Shown piece by piece: positions 51,831-63,764 of a stretch of DNA of 64,000 nucleotides (its first letter is position 1; each line of letters begins with the position of its first letter). This DNA is from Puffinus mauretanicus (taxonomy: Eukaryota; Chordata; Aves; Procellariiformes; Procellariidae): positions 1,054,001 to 1,118,000 of the forward strand of contig JAJKFH010001865.1 of the NCBI GenBank assembly GCA_023333565.1, given 5' to 3'. The notes under the pieces were generated by a model. The model was not told where the DNA came from. It was given only the letters and a program-made list of their open reading frames with translations, and ran no database searches. Made by a program: the position numbers and the translations under genes.

Positions 51831-51868
51831 GGGGAGGGAAGATAAGGAGGGGGAGAAGGGGAGGGGGG
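51831..51868 (+). other. G-quadruplex candidate
   Basis: Five G-runs of three or more occur in 38 bases on the plus strand: G4 and G3 at 51831-51838, G5 at 51849-51853, G4 at 51858-51861 and G6 at 51863-51868. This satisfies the usual four-run rule if one longer loop is allowed. The region is purine-rich up to about 51876. Confidence 0.6.
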
Positions 51869-52227
51869 AAGAGAGATTATTTCCCCAGTTACCTGGAAGA
51901 TTAAAAGCGCTCTTCTAATTCACAGGCTTTTTCATATGGATATAGAAGGAAGTTGGAAAGTGTGAGAAACGTTTTACAAATGCAGAAACTGGATCAGAAA
52001 AATAATCTCTGTGTTTATGTTCTGGCAGCAAATTTAGAGTTGCCCTTTCTGATCTACAGATGTGCCTTTTCCCTGGAATACAGCGCAGCATAGAGTAGTA
52101 GATAACTTATAACCCCAGTGTAACAACACTAATTGTGCTGTCTGTTACTGCCTGTTCCTATAATGATGGGCAGGGCTGAAATGTATCACAGATCTCGACT
52201 TCACAAAAGAAAAAAGACTGTTCTAGA

Positions 52228-52261
52228 ACATATATACATGTGTGTGCATGCATGCATGTAT
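52228..52261. repeat. 34-bp alternating purine/pyrimidine tract
   Basis: Strict purine-pyrimidine alternation runs through TATATACATG, TGTGTG and (CATG)n words. This is a Z-DNA-prone sequence, although the TA steps weaken that tendency. Confidence 0.8.
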
Positions 52262-52749
52262 TTTTAGAACATATAGAAACCGGAAATACTAATACTTTGC
52301 ACTGAAATTCTTAGAGATAATACAGTAAGAATCAAACTTTAGATAAATGGCAATAGTCTTCCTAAGGAGCTGTTCATCACATAGGTAACATTACCACGAA
52401 CTTCCCCCAGCTATGGCAGTTCAGACATGGCTGCTCTTTGCTGATTCTTCACTGAAAGAGGTACAGTGAGAATCATCAGGGGGGTAGTTTAAAGTTGACA
52501 TGGCACACACTGGGTCCATTAGCATGGCAGGAAGCAAAACGGATGAGTCAGGTTTCATCTCCAGTGTTAGCCCAATGCTGTCCCTTCAAGGGTACAAAAA
52601 GCTGATTACTTACAGTAATCTACACCAAGAAATTAATCTGTTGTAACAAGGAAGTTCTAGATACCTCACTTTCAAAATGATTTTAATTGAAGCATGTTAG
52701 TTATGGTACCGTGTAGAGATTAAGACAAGTGTGAAAACCAGATGCAGGA

Positions 52750-52965
52750 CTGCACTCAAGCAATCACACAAACACCAATGTTATTCAACATTCCAGCCGC
52801 TAATTAGCAGACGGATGGTATCTGAGTAATAGCTGGCTGGTGCATATATGACCACACATCTGTTTCCCACCTCTCTGCATCACTCTGCATGTTCACAGCC
52901 TACACACATTTCGCTCTGAAAGTCCTAATTAATGGACGGCTTGTGTTGCAATAAGCATAGAAACT
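52750..52965. promoter_or_regulatory. Candidate conserved non-coding element
   Basis: This is a non-repetitive block holding a homeodomain-type palindrome GCTAATTAGC (52799-52808), a second CCTAATTAATGG site (52924-52935) and a TEAD-like CATTCCAG (52789-52796). The combination is typical of developmental enhancers but each word is common. Conservation data are needed, so confidence is low. Confidence 0.2.
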
Positions 52966-53929
52966 GTTATCGCCTCCTGCAAGCAGAGAAGATCTACAAA
53001 TGTCGTCCACTACTGTTGAACATTTACATATGGAGTTCAGTACATTCTGTTTAAGGAGTAGACATATCTGAAGGTCTGGTTTATTAACTACGTGAGCCTA
53101 ATGGACAGAAGGGCTGTAGGAAGCTTCAAAGAATCAAATACCAATCCATATTGCAACACATTTAATTCTAAACCTTGCTTGCTTAAACCGGCTCCCTCTG
53201 CAATCCCTAGTACATGTTTCCCGTCAGCGTGCTCTCCTGCGCTGGGGATGTGCTCGACACCCCCTCCCAGGGCTAAAGCCTGGTGTGCAATAGGTAATCC
53301 AGCACCAACTGGCAGAGATACCACAGTTTTCACTTGTTGAGCAACTCGTTTGTGCCAGCCTACTAGTTAACCACCTTCTATGAAAAAGATATACACAAGA
53401 CAGTCCAGATATCTGCTATATGAGAGATGACGGAAGGCTGTTACATGCAATATCGGTAATTACTTAAGTCAGGGAAACTGCACATAAGGACTTTGATCAT
53501 AGCTGCACGCAAACTCTATTCCAAGCCACTTACTATGGACTTTAGTTTCACCTCACACACGGGAACCTACGCGCTGTCCTCCTGGATGAGGACGTTCAGC
53601 TCTCCAAAAGACTGAGGAAATGTTCTCTCAAGCTCTCAACCTGATCTTGCAGTTAGAAATAAGTTTAATGCCTGAAACCTCAGCCTTATACATTTCCCAA
53701 CTGCTCTTCTCTGGATAGGTTACACACAAGCGGACTCAGTGTTCAGCGGTTTCCTTTCTTTAAATGTTGCTAAATTCTTGACTCAACGACACTGCACGGT
53801 AATGAGGTCTACAGCCTAAAGACAGGATGTATGAAAAAAATTCTTTTTTTATCAGCTTTGAATTGCACTGAGCAATCTTCTAATCTTACGACACAGCCTA
53901 AATTCCTGACCCACCTTCTGTTCAACACC
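52966..53929. other. Non-coding stretch
   Basis: Two overlapping frames of 81-82 codons on opposite strands (53088-53340) lie in a slightly GC-richer patch. Neither has a motif. Nothing else is seen. Confidence 0.55.
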
Positions 53930-54640
53930 CATAGTTCTGTGTACCTTTTTATTTCCCCACTCTTTATCTACACTCAAAAGTAAACAATTCCAAACTTTTT
54001 GGTCTCTATTCATATCAAAGTCTGTTCACAACTTCTTTCTGCTGTTTTCCTATGTTTTCTACATCCGCAGCATGTTGCTGTGCTGCAGCAACACTTGAAC
54101 ACAGCATTCTAGATAAAGGTGAAATGTTGATTTATGCAATGCCATCACAACATTTCACATTCTATTTTTATTGATTCAAAATATTTTATCTGACCGCAAC
54201 TATATTCTCTAAAGAGGTCTTCATTCAGCCCTTCATAGTGATGCTTTAGTCCTTTTCCTTAAATCACACAATTAATTAGGATCCAATAAACTGTATTAAT
54301 AGCACATACTTTCCCCTCCAGCATGAATTACTTTGCATTAATCAAGATTGAATTTCATCCATCATTCTGTTGACTGCTGACCTCATTTGATTAAATCCTT
54401 CTGATACTCCTCTTCAGACTTCACTAACACACAACCAAGTATCATTACATTGCATTACATGCACCATTTTTTAAGATACTCTGCTCCAATTGTGGAATTA
54501 TAGTTGACTGATGAAACTCACTCCTATTCTTCTGTCTCTAGTCACATTTTAATGCAAATTGACTTTTTGTGTACCTACTTAGAAGCTATCTAGCATATCC
54601 ATTTCCTTGCTCTTAGATGTTGACATAGAAGTGAAAAATT
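53930..54640 (-). mobile_element. Ancient CR1/L3-type LINE fragment
   Basis: The plus strand carries antisense CR1-clade text in the right order. It starts near a GAACACAGCATTCTAGATAA block. It continues through TCATTCAGCCCTTCATAGTG, AGATTGAATTTCATCCATCA, AAATCCTTCTGATACTCC and TTCACTAAC. It ends around GATGAAACTCACTCCTATTC. These correspond to the reverse complement of the region just upstream of the CR1 3' end. Divergence is much higher than in the 41198-41679 copy, so it is an old family. Both ends are approximate. Confidence 0.6.
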
Positions 54641-54861
54641 AAAGATAAATTTATTAATATTGGACAGTATGTGCTAATGTTAATATACAATATAAAGCAC
54701 ATAGTTTCTAAACTTTTTTTTTTAAATTCTCACTGACAGCTTATCACTGTATTTTTTTCAGTATAATAACCATTTTTCTGAGGTTATTACAGCTTAACAT
54801 CTCTTTGCATGTTTCTTCAACCACATAAAAATTTCACCTTCTTTTATTACTTCTGCAAAGT

Positions 54862-55022
54862 AGATGAACATCTTTATCTCCATTTTATAAATAAAGAAAT
54901 AAGGAAGAAAACCAATAAAGATTTCTTCATGATTACACAGGAAGTCTGTGGCAGAGATGCCAAACAAACGTAGAATTGTTGGCGAGACCTATTCACTGAT
55001 CGCGAAGTCTTCCATTCTTCGT
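54862..55022 (-). mobile_element. MIR-like SINE relic
   Basis: As written on the plus strand this is antisense MIR text. ATCTTTATCTCCATTTTATA, then AATAAAGAAATAAGGAAG, then ATTACACAGGAAGTCTGTGG and CAGAGATGCC match the order …TTATCCCCATTTTACAGA…GAGGAAACTGAGG…GTCACACAGGAAGTCTGTGGCAGAG…. The MIR family carries a tRNA-derived head, which would lie at the far right and is badly decayed here. It sits about 220 bp beyond the ancient CR1, so the two may be independent old insertions. Confidence 0.68.
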
Positions 55023-55298
55023 ATCATTTCAGTCCTTGCTCTAGTTTTCTAACATCAGTGGAATTTCCTTTTCCCATACATTATATAAGAGGCTTGTCAA
55101 AAGCAGACGTGGTTTGAAACCTGTGTTATATAGCACAGTAAATGCATTTGCTGGAGGAGCACCACCACCAGCCCCAAATACTCCCGGCCAGTTGACTGAT
55201 CATCTACATTGTAATAGCCTATGAGACCTGACAGGTATTCACAGTGAGAGCTGCAGCTTGTTACGAACAAAAGCCACATGCACCTTTCATCCTGGTAA

Positions 55299-55520
55299 TT
55301 AAAACAAACAACCCAGTACCTTTGTCAGGGAGGGAAAAAAAAGAGCAGGTTTGCAACATAACGATTTCTGACATTGTCTAGCAAATCTTTGACTGGTACG
55401 AATGGTAATTTCTTCGGGAATATCTGAATCTGCTGGAAATAAGTCAAGATCGTTTTCTATTGAAACAGCTGAAAGGTTCTGCAAGATAGCAATATAATTC
55501 TTGGCATTAACTGCAAAGCA
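55299..55520 (-). other. Weak candidate exon
   Basis: A 116-codon minus-strand frame (55299-55649) contains a stretch bounded on that strand by an acceptor-like site (polypyrimidine run then TTTGCAG, near 55507) and a donor-like site (ACAAAG/GTACTG, near 55320). The acidic middle includes ENDLDLFPADSDIPEE. I recognise no family, and the last third looks non-protein-like. Splice-like matches of this quality arise often by chance. It could equally be random open frame. Confidence 0.15.
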
Positions 55521-58500
55521 TTGAACATGAAGGAAGAGACTTGATATGTGAAGTACCATGAGATGGGTGGCCCGGCTGAGGTACTGGACTGGAATGCAGG
55601 CCACTGTGACTGTTCTCCAGGAGACTACTGACTCTCCTCTGGAAAACACAGGGAGATGACCCTTACATCAGACCGTGGCTCTACAGTTTCTCAAAACATA
55701 TGGTTTATTCTGGCCAGATGAGCTAGGTTTCGAAACCAACAACAATACAACTATCTGAAATTTAGTAGGAGATGTAGAGCATGAACTATCCAAGAACTGA
55801 GAAACCGATTCCCACCATCTCATACAGCAGTGCACCCATTCTCATAGAACCCCCCTTTTGAATAAAGACAACCCTAGCCCAACCAGCCTTAGCCATACCC
55901 ATTTGTTTATACACTTACATTCGTTATCTTAGACCACAAAAAAGAACATTCTAAACCTTGGTAAAATATAAAAGAAAGGAAAGATTGTTTTGGAGGACTG
56001 TGCTGCCAAGAACACAATAATATCACCATCAGCCCCCACACATTTGTTATTGCATTCAGCACAAGCGCCGGATGAACATCTGCACTGTAAAAATTCAGCC
56101 CATTAGCTCCTTCAGCTTGTTAGCATATTTTAATACTGTGATCACAGCTTTCTATTTCTATCAAGGTGCTACTAGGTGCCAGACTCAGTATTCACATAGT
56201 GCGTCATTATTATCTCTACACCCCCCAGGTCCTTAATCTGTCTTACTTTTATGAAGCTATTACACAGCAATACTGAAACAGAAGGAAAGAAGAAAATCTG
56301 AGGAGAAGGAATGAGGATGCTACCCGTGTGGCAGTACTGCTGGAAAGATAAGTAGAACTGTGATCTTATCATGTACGGTTGGACTAAGGCTGTGTTACAT
56401 ACATCCCTCTCCAGCCTCTTAGTCTGTATCGTAACTTAGAGAAAAGTCATCTATCACATACAAAATGCAATTAATTTAACAACTCTCTCTCTCCTGACCT
56501 ACTGTCTTCCTTTAGCTCCTTACAGTGGCTCAGCATAAATAGTTGGTCAACTGTCTCGTTTATGGTCTAAATAAATTTCTCAGTGCTAACTAGTCTGTAT
56601 TCACTCCTTACGTTTGTGTAAGACATACATGTGAATAAAACAAAAATGAGTGCAAGCCTGCTGTAATATACACACACATACTCCCACAGTATCTGATGCC
56701 CATGTGCTACACAGTCACAGGTGACAACTGTGTTTTCTACATGCAGTAGGCTCTGTGTGTGCATTATTTTTTTTAAACGGCCAAACCAAATTTAAGCCTA
56801 CTTTCATCACAAGGTGAACTTGGTTCACTGTTAAATATAAAGCTGTCACACAGTCCACAAATCCTGACCAAAAAACCCCCAACACCACAAACCAAAAAAC
56901 CCCACACCCCACTCAGAAAAAACAGTAAGCTTAGAGAAATTAAAAATATCTGTTCCTCACAAAATAAGTGAAAAGACCAGTCAAATAGTCTTTCAGGTTC
57001 ACACGAATTCAGCACTTTCAAGCTTGCGTCCTACATTCAAAAAGCCTTCACATGAAAAGCATGTGCTGAATATAGAAGAAACCAACGTGCCCACACATCT
57101 ACTGGTTAGCAAAGGGTTGATGTATCTTCTCTTGTTCTTACACTTATGAAATGAGACATGTTCTCTTCACCTCAGTTCCTGCCCTTTCTAAATGCCAAAC
57201 TCTCTCAGGAGGACAGAAATTCCTTGCTCTTCGCGCGGAGCAGTGCAGCATTCCTCCAAGGTTTACTGGGAAAAGCACAACTGTTTATCTAATTTGCTTA
57301 TACTCTTCCACTTAGCGTCTGCAACTGGCCAGTGCCAGATTCAATATTGGGCTAGCTGGGCCTTTGATCTGACCCAGACAGCTGTTCCTATGAACTCATT
57401 TAACTAGCTAGCATTATTCCAATAAAGCCCCATGTCTTAAGCCAAACTGGATTTTGTTATTGAAAAGAAATGTTATATTGCATTCTACCAGCATGGGTTC
57501 ATTTGGAATGAATGAAGCCCATGAACGGTCATGAGAGACCCCTTCCGATACCTCATTCTTCTGTTTCATTTCTCTGTCACAAAAAGTGACAAACAATGGG
57601 ATTTTCAGAATGGGGGAGAAGAGGGAAAGCAATAATTAGCTCTTAATTCCTAAACTCTCCTGTATTCAGGGAAAGGTCTTGAAGCATATGCTTTAGTGAA
57701 GCAAAGACTAAGGCATTTAATCACACACAGTTTCACGGAAACCTTAAACCAGTCAAGGATAAACCACCACCGAATGCAGCCACTTCTACTGCCCTCTGCT
57801 TTGTGCTGGCAGAAGCGTTTGCACAGTTGAGCTGAGAACAGAATCAAAGACATGACAATGGCTGAAACAAAGTGGAAGTTTCTCAGAGTTCATCAGAACC
57901 AGAGCAGGTCTCCACCCCAATTCCTGTGTGGCTGCACAAGCATTTGCACAGGGACAAGTGAGGGAGCAACCACAAGGGGCAACACCGGCTGGTTTCAAGC
58001 ACTTGCAAAACTGTGGAGAATATAGGGTTTCTCAGACTTTCTGAGAAAAATAGCTGCACGCTAATGGCCAAAGCAACTTGTGTTGGTTAAACACTACATG
58101 ATATGGAAAAACATCATTTCACACACAATACAGACCTCAGAGATCACTGAAAAGCATGGATTTCTTTGAGCACCAACATGATGCTGTATGTTAAGCTACA
58201 CAGAAACTTCAGACAGAAATTTTTCAGTGTGCATTTATTTATACCAGAACATGCAGAGCAAACTCTCAATTCATCTTCATCTCAGCGGTTACTTTAAAAG
58301 AGAAGGAGAAGACGAGCCTGCGTAAGAAAAATTAAGGTGGTTCATTTCATCAGGGAGATGAAGAGTTTCTGGACATAAAGGGTCAGATATGCATCTGCAG
58401 AATGAAACGCAATCAAACATCACAGTCTGCAGCATTCCTAGAGAAGGAAGGTCGTCTAGTTTGACTCTATGTCCCTTTTTTGTGAGGGTTTTTTTAAAGT

Positions 58501-60720
58501 TATTTTTTATTTTAAAAAAAGCTGCCGCAAAAGCACGTTCTCTGAAATACTTTAAACCATATGAAAATATAAGTAATCTTCATACTACCTAAGCACCTGA
58601 ACAGCTTCCAATGCTGTACAGAAGTAGTTGTTTGTGACTGCTCCTCTAGGCTTCTATTAGCCAAGTGCAAACACAGCACAAATGCAGTGCTCCTAATGAG
58701 CATCTACCAGCGATAACCAATGTGAATGAATGACAGGGAGAGCGGTGGCTTTAAAATTCACACTGGAGGATTTCAGAACTGCACCTAAAACTTACAGAGG
58801 TTTAGCCAGGCAGCTCCTACTGCACTGTACAGTGTGACCGCTGCAAATGAAAATGTAGAGAAAGAGGACAGCAACGAACAATACTTCCTAATGTGGACTG
58901 AAAATATAATCAACAAAAGTTGCTCAGTTCCACCCTATATGATTTCTGATGTCATGTTTGAGCACCTACTAGTTGTATGTGAAATAATGTCTGAAAATAA
59001 CTGCCTCACAGTTTATTCTCTCTCCAGGGGGAGAACTGTACCTGTGGCATGATACCGTGCTGTGGTTTTTGTACTTTAGTTTTAGGCCTGCATTTATGAA
59101 ATATCTTTGCTACCATGCACTTCTGGTGGAGAAAACTGTTTGAAAAAGGGTACCCTCAGAGTCTGTGGGATGCCTTTCCCTGCCTCATACTGATCCACAA
59201 GGAGCTCCTGTCTCTTGCAGATCCAAGCGCGCCTGTAAGATAGAAAGTCACATCATAACTGATGCCTGGCACTACTGCTCTGAGATTTCCAGCCTGAAGT
59301 TTAGACACTCTCTCAGATACATGATAATCAGTCTTTGAATGAAGATTTTAATACACTGTACACTTTGAGCACTTAAAAGTTCTCTTTTGCATCTGTAAAG
59401 AATCAGGAGCAGAAAAAAGACACAGGAGAAAGCAAAAGCATTACCAGGCATAATTGTACTAAACTGTAATGTTTAGTACTAGATGAAGTCTCCTAAAAGC
59501 TAAAAGGAATTGGAGGGGCGAATTACAGGTGTATGAAGAACAAACACAAACAGTTCTAACCAATGTTGTTTCTGGATCTTGATTAAAGGTGATACAACTG
59601 ACTGAGCGAATGAATAATACAGCGTTTCAGAGCTATTGAAATTCCCACATTTTCATCTGCAAGGCACTGTGAGCTTTTCTCTCTTTCCTCATTAACTGTA
59701 AAAATATGATTAATGTTCAGCTGGAAACTTTGTGAAATGGAAATTCCTTACCAGGAGCCGAGTTCAGCCCTGTTTGTAAGCAGATGCAAATACCTGATGT
59801 TGTACCAGCATATTTCATGGTTGTTGTTGGCCACATACGTGTGTGTCTGGCTTGTCCGAGCTGCTAATACTGTAAGGCTCTGGATGAAGAATGGGTATAC
59901 TCTAGCATTACTGAATTCCACTGCAGTTTTATTACAGAATTAATGGGACCAGCATTCTACTTCATTTATTAAACACCAGGAAATACAGTATTTAAAAAAA
60001 TATGTACAAAATATTAAAGGAAAACACAAAATTCACCTTAACATTTTGCTTTTTTCCCCCCAAATCTTCAAGCTCATATTAATTGCTAATGTTCTATGAC
60101 GTGCTTCAAAAATATGCAAAGATTAAATTATTTCAGAACAAAACACAGAACCTGCTTATAGCACTTTAAGAAACAAGACTGCACTACAGGCTGAAAACCA
60201 ACTGGATTTTCTAAATAAAAATATCTATCTAGTATTTAGTCATATATACACAGAACTAAAATCCAGAATGCTACGGCTTATTCTGTAATACAAAACCCAG
60301 AGAACCTCTTGCTTTTTAAGTAAGTGAGCATATGTATCAAAATTTGTTGCAACTCCACCAGTCAAAAAATATTTATCGCTCCGTCTACATCAGAAATTTT
60401 TATTTCCTTATCATTAACTGTGCTTAGTGACAGAGAAAGGACAAGGAACAGCATGAGAGATGACTAAATAGCGGGAGATCTGCCCTAGGCTAGGGGTCTC
60501 ACCTGGTTACACGGCTTCCCCTTTCCAGACTGCAGGCAGCCTCATGTAACCTCACCTTAACAGCGGGGGACACACGGAGCCCCAGGTAGGGGGAAGAGAA
60601 GAGCCCTTCTGAACAAGTGGGCCAAATCAAGAAAAAGTAAGCAAGTAAATAAGCATTTTCAAGCGTATACTGTGACTAAACCAATCAACAAATACAGGTG
60701 ACCAAGCAGTTTTATGCATG
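55521..60720. other. Non-coding stretch
   Basis: No supportable gene. An A/C-only tract of 46 bases lies at 56867-56912. A weak MIR-like resemblance around 56166-56290 was not accepted. Frames up to about 80 codons have no motifs. Confidence 0.6.
56867..56912. repeat. 46-base A/C-only tract
   Basis: The tract has no G or T and consists of A-runs alternating with C-runs. It resembles the (CCCAA)n tracts at 27617-27905 in composition but is less regular. Confidence 0.85.
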
Positions 60721-61020
60721 TGCTTCACGGCCAGGTGATGGCTCTCCCAACCCACCCCCTCCCGAGACCTACGCTCCCGCCTAAACCACCCCGCAGCCCC
60801 CGGGCAGCCGCAGCCGCAATCCACAGCGCCGTAACACCATCCCTCCCCTGCCCCCCGAAGCCCCGCGACGGCCAAGTTTCAGCCGAGATGGGTACTGAGC
60901 GGCTCCCAGCACCGGCGGGGCCTCTGCCCCGGCCGGCCGGGCAGCCCAGCGCGGGTGGCTATCTGATTAGAGGGGAGCACGTCCCGGCTCTCCCCAGTCA
61001 CTTAAGCCGGCGTCTCGTTG
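60721..61020. promoter_or_regulatory. CpG island, promoter candidate
   Basis: By hand count about 28 CpG dinucleotides occur in 300 bp of strongly GC-rich DNA (for example GGGGCC, CCGGCCGGCCGGG and CCGCAGCCGC words). My estimate of observed over expected CpG is near 0.9. That passes usual CpG-island limits and contrasts sharply with the flanks. In birds such islands mostly mark promoters, so a transcription start or first exon here is plausible. Frames on both strands (60714-61031 plus, 60627-60875 minus) are proline/alanine- or glycine/arginine-rich composition effects with no domain. No TATA box is evident, and transcript direction is unknown. Confidence 0.55.
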
Positions 61021-61132
61021 CTTGTCCTTAGAGACCACAGCTCCACTCAGGCAGAGAGCGTCTAGACAGTATTCATGATCCATCTGTCTGGCACAGCCAG
61101 GCTGATGACAAACTCTATTAGACCCGAAACAA

Positions 61133-61144
61133 TTTTTTTTTTTT
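61133..61144. repeat. T12 homopolymer
   Basis: Twelve thymines are followed by a pyrimidine-rich stretch to about 61176. It is a simple repeat just outside the CpG island. Confidence 0.85.
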
Positions 61145-63740
61145 CGCTCTTCCCTCCTCCCATCTCCCTTTTCCTCCGAGAAGCAGTAATCTGACACTGA
61201 AAATTACTATCATTGTTGCAATGCTCAAAATAGCAGTGCCAGACTTTCATTAACATCAACGCTAGACTGCTAAATATTTAAAGAAATGGATAAATTTCAC
61301 CTGAAGTGGGACAGCCCGGCACACATGAAAGCAGAAGCACAATCAAAATGTAAATCTAAGCAGTTGTTTTTATCTGCGCAAATTCGGTGTCACAGTCAGA
61401 GGGGGATGCCAAAGGTCTCTTTAAACAAAATATTTTCCTTTGATTGAGCTTTTTGTTTTTAAAACAGAATCATTCTCCAACCCCCTGCAGATCCCTACAA
61501 GGCTCAGAGCTGACAGAAGTAGGTGGGGGTGGTGAAAGGGAGAGCAATATATTTGATTTGTTTGGGTTTTTTTTACCTTGCAGAGGAAAATGAACTCCTA
61601 CAGCAAACTCTTCTATGCCAAAACAGCCATGACACATCACCTCTATCAATGCTGACAACTTGAAATCTGAGGTAGACATAATTTTCACATGACAAGAAGG
61701 ATTTGATCTCCCTTATTTTATTCTTCTCCAAATTCTAATACATGTCAATATTTGTGTTTCATATGCCCACGAACACATACAGATCACGGCAGAGATAACT
61801 ACCTGTACTGTTTTCCACCAAACAATTAAAGAACAAAAGTCTCCACCATTGCAACCCTTCTCAATTAGACATGACTTGGACACTGCAGTCTGCAAACAGA
61901 CACCAGACTACGCTTCCCATTTCAAAATCTAATTTACTTTTTAGCAGGACGAGGCAGGCTGATCATTTGCTGCAAAACAAAAGGAAATGCTTGAACAAAT
62001 GAACTGTGTCCTGCTAGAAGCAGGCACATTGTTTCAATTCCTCAGAGTCCAAATTTTGCGGGTCACGTGGAGCGGCAAGCTGCCGCCAAGGCCAAGCCTG
62101 CAATGTTTTAAAATCCTACTCTTCATCTCATTTTTCCTATCATGGCTTTGTGCCGTAGATACACCCTCGACCTCCAAGTAGTGTTAAAAGAACAGTCTCT
62201 CCATTATCTCAATCAATAAGTCTTCATAGTTGATGAAAATAAAAACAGTCAAGTGGACCTACCGAAAGTTGACACGGGCTACTTTGGACGAGGCTACCTG
62301 CGGGGAAATGTGCAGCAACCCCAGTGTCCTCACTAAGGAGGGGGAAGGACACTTCAACATGCATCACCAAACCTGTGTCAAAAATCCCCATGTAAACCAA
62401 GCAAGCTGTTACCTTAACATGTTCGGCTTAAATGCTTTAGCATGTATTTTGACCAACTTGCTGGATTGCAGCTGGTGTTGTCTAAAATCAGACTCTAACA
62501 CACCTCGGAGCTGGTGCAGATTTTCCCCGGTTGCCCTCCAATTTCTCGGTGCTATACAGACTAAATTGCCCATGTAGCAACATCAGGAAACCCTACCCAC
62601 AAGTCAGCAGAGGAAAATTAATAAAACCAAAAGGGCTGCAGAAATACACGTTTTGTTTAACTTTGCCCACAGGAGACATCTTCCTGAGTTCAGTAGCAAG
62701 ATATAGAAGACTGAATTAACAGCCTTCACACTGGAGCCAGGTAAGAATAGCAAGGACAGAGGAACACCAGGTCTGGGAGATTTAAACTCCTCTAACACAA
62801 TGAGAGCGTCGCTATAATCACGAGATCCAGGGAGCAGGTCACCCACAAAAAATAACTTTCCATACCACTGCTCATGCAACTTAACTAAACTAAACAATAA
62901 GCTCCAACAAGACATTCTGGATTTGGCTGCTGGCAAGAGCACAAATGAGAAATGCTTCAGTAGCCAGGAAATAGGGGCTACTGCTAACATGGCACATACT
63001 GCTTAAATAAACTGAAGCAGAACTTCCATATGAAAATTTATTTATTTAGACATCATTTGAGGGCAGTCTATGTATCACTGTGAAATGAGATGAATATTGT
63101 TTCCACCACAGGAGGACAGAAGGTTTGAAGACAGGATGAGAAAGGGATTCTTGGAAGAAACAGCAGAGGGGAAGGCATGCCACAGTAGTGCCAACGTGCT
63201 CTAGGTAAAGACAAGAGCAGACCCAGGGAGAAACAGGCCACCCTGCTCGGCCGTAGACCAGCACGCACTTTCATGTGGCTCCTTTCGACAGTGCCCTGCC
63301 CATTCAAGAACTGTGCACAAGCAAGAAGGTGCAAGAACAGAGCCGATACGTAACGCTGACCAGGAAGAAATTCCTGCTTTAGAATTCCTTCAGTGATTTT
63401 TTTTAACGCTTAAGTTTTTGTAACTTCTTCTTATAGAGCTGTATTACCTTCTTGTCACTAATTAGAGGCCAATGAATACATGTGTTGGAAGGTAGCCTCG
63501 TCAGCTGGGACATTTCAAGTGCATATATTCTAGTGTACTCTGGTAGGGATCCCCATTAAAACAATTGAGCAAAAGCATGCACAAGTTTCCTTAATTCAAC
63601 ATGTCATCCCTCTAAGGCCTGGTGACCTCTCTTCAAGTATTCTAGAAACATTTTTTCAAGGCTGGACTAACCCAATACAACCAACTACCATAGTCATAAT
63701 AATGCACTTTCCTATTACCAATTCGCACTGATTTCTACCA

Positions 63741-63764
63741 TGTTTAATAGCCTGTTTAATAGCC
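63741..63764. repeat. 12-bp perfect tandem duplication
   Basis: TGTTTAATAGCC occurs twice in a row. This is a small slippage-type duplication. A looser GGTT/ATTATTTTT repetition follows at about 63807-63856. Confidence 0.9.

Noticed and set aside
56166..56290. Possible MIR-like match (CTACTAGGTGCCAGACTCAG)
   Set aside because: It resembles the MIR end that reads ACTATGTGCCAGGCACTG, but the following core does not align well by eye.
60627..61031. Proline-rich and glycine-rich frames in the CpG island
   Set aside because: Composition effect of GC-rich DNA. No conserved domain or plausible splice junction.
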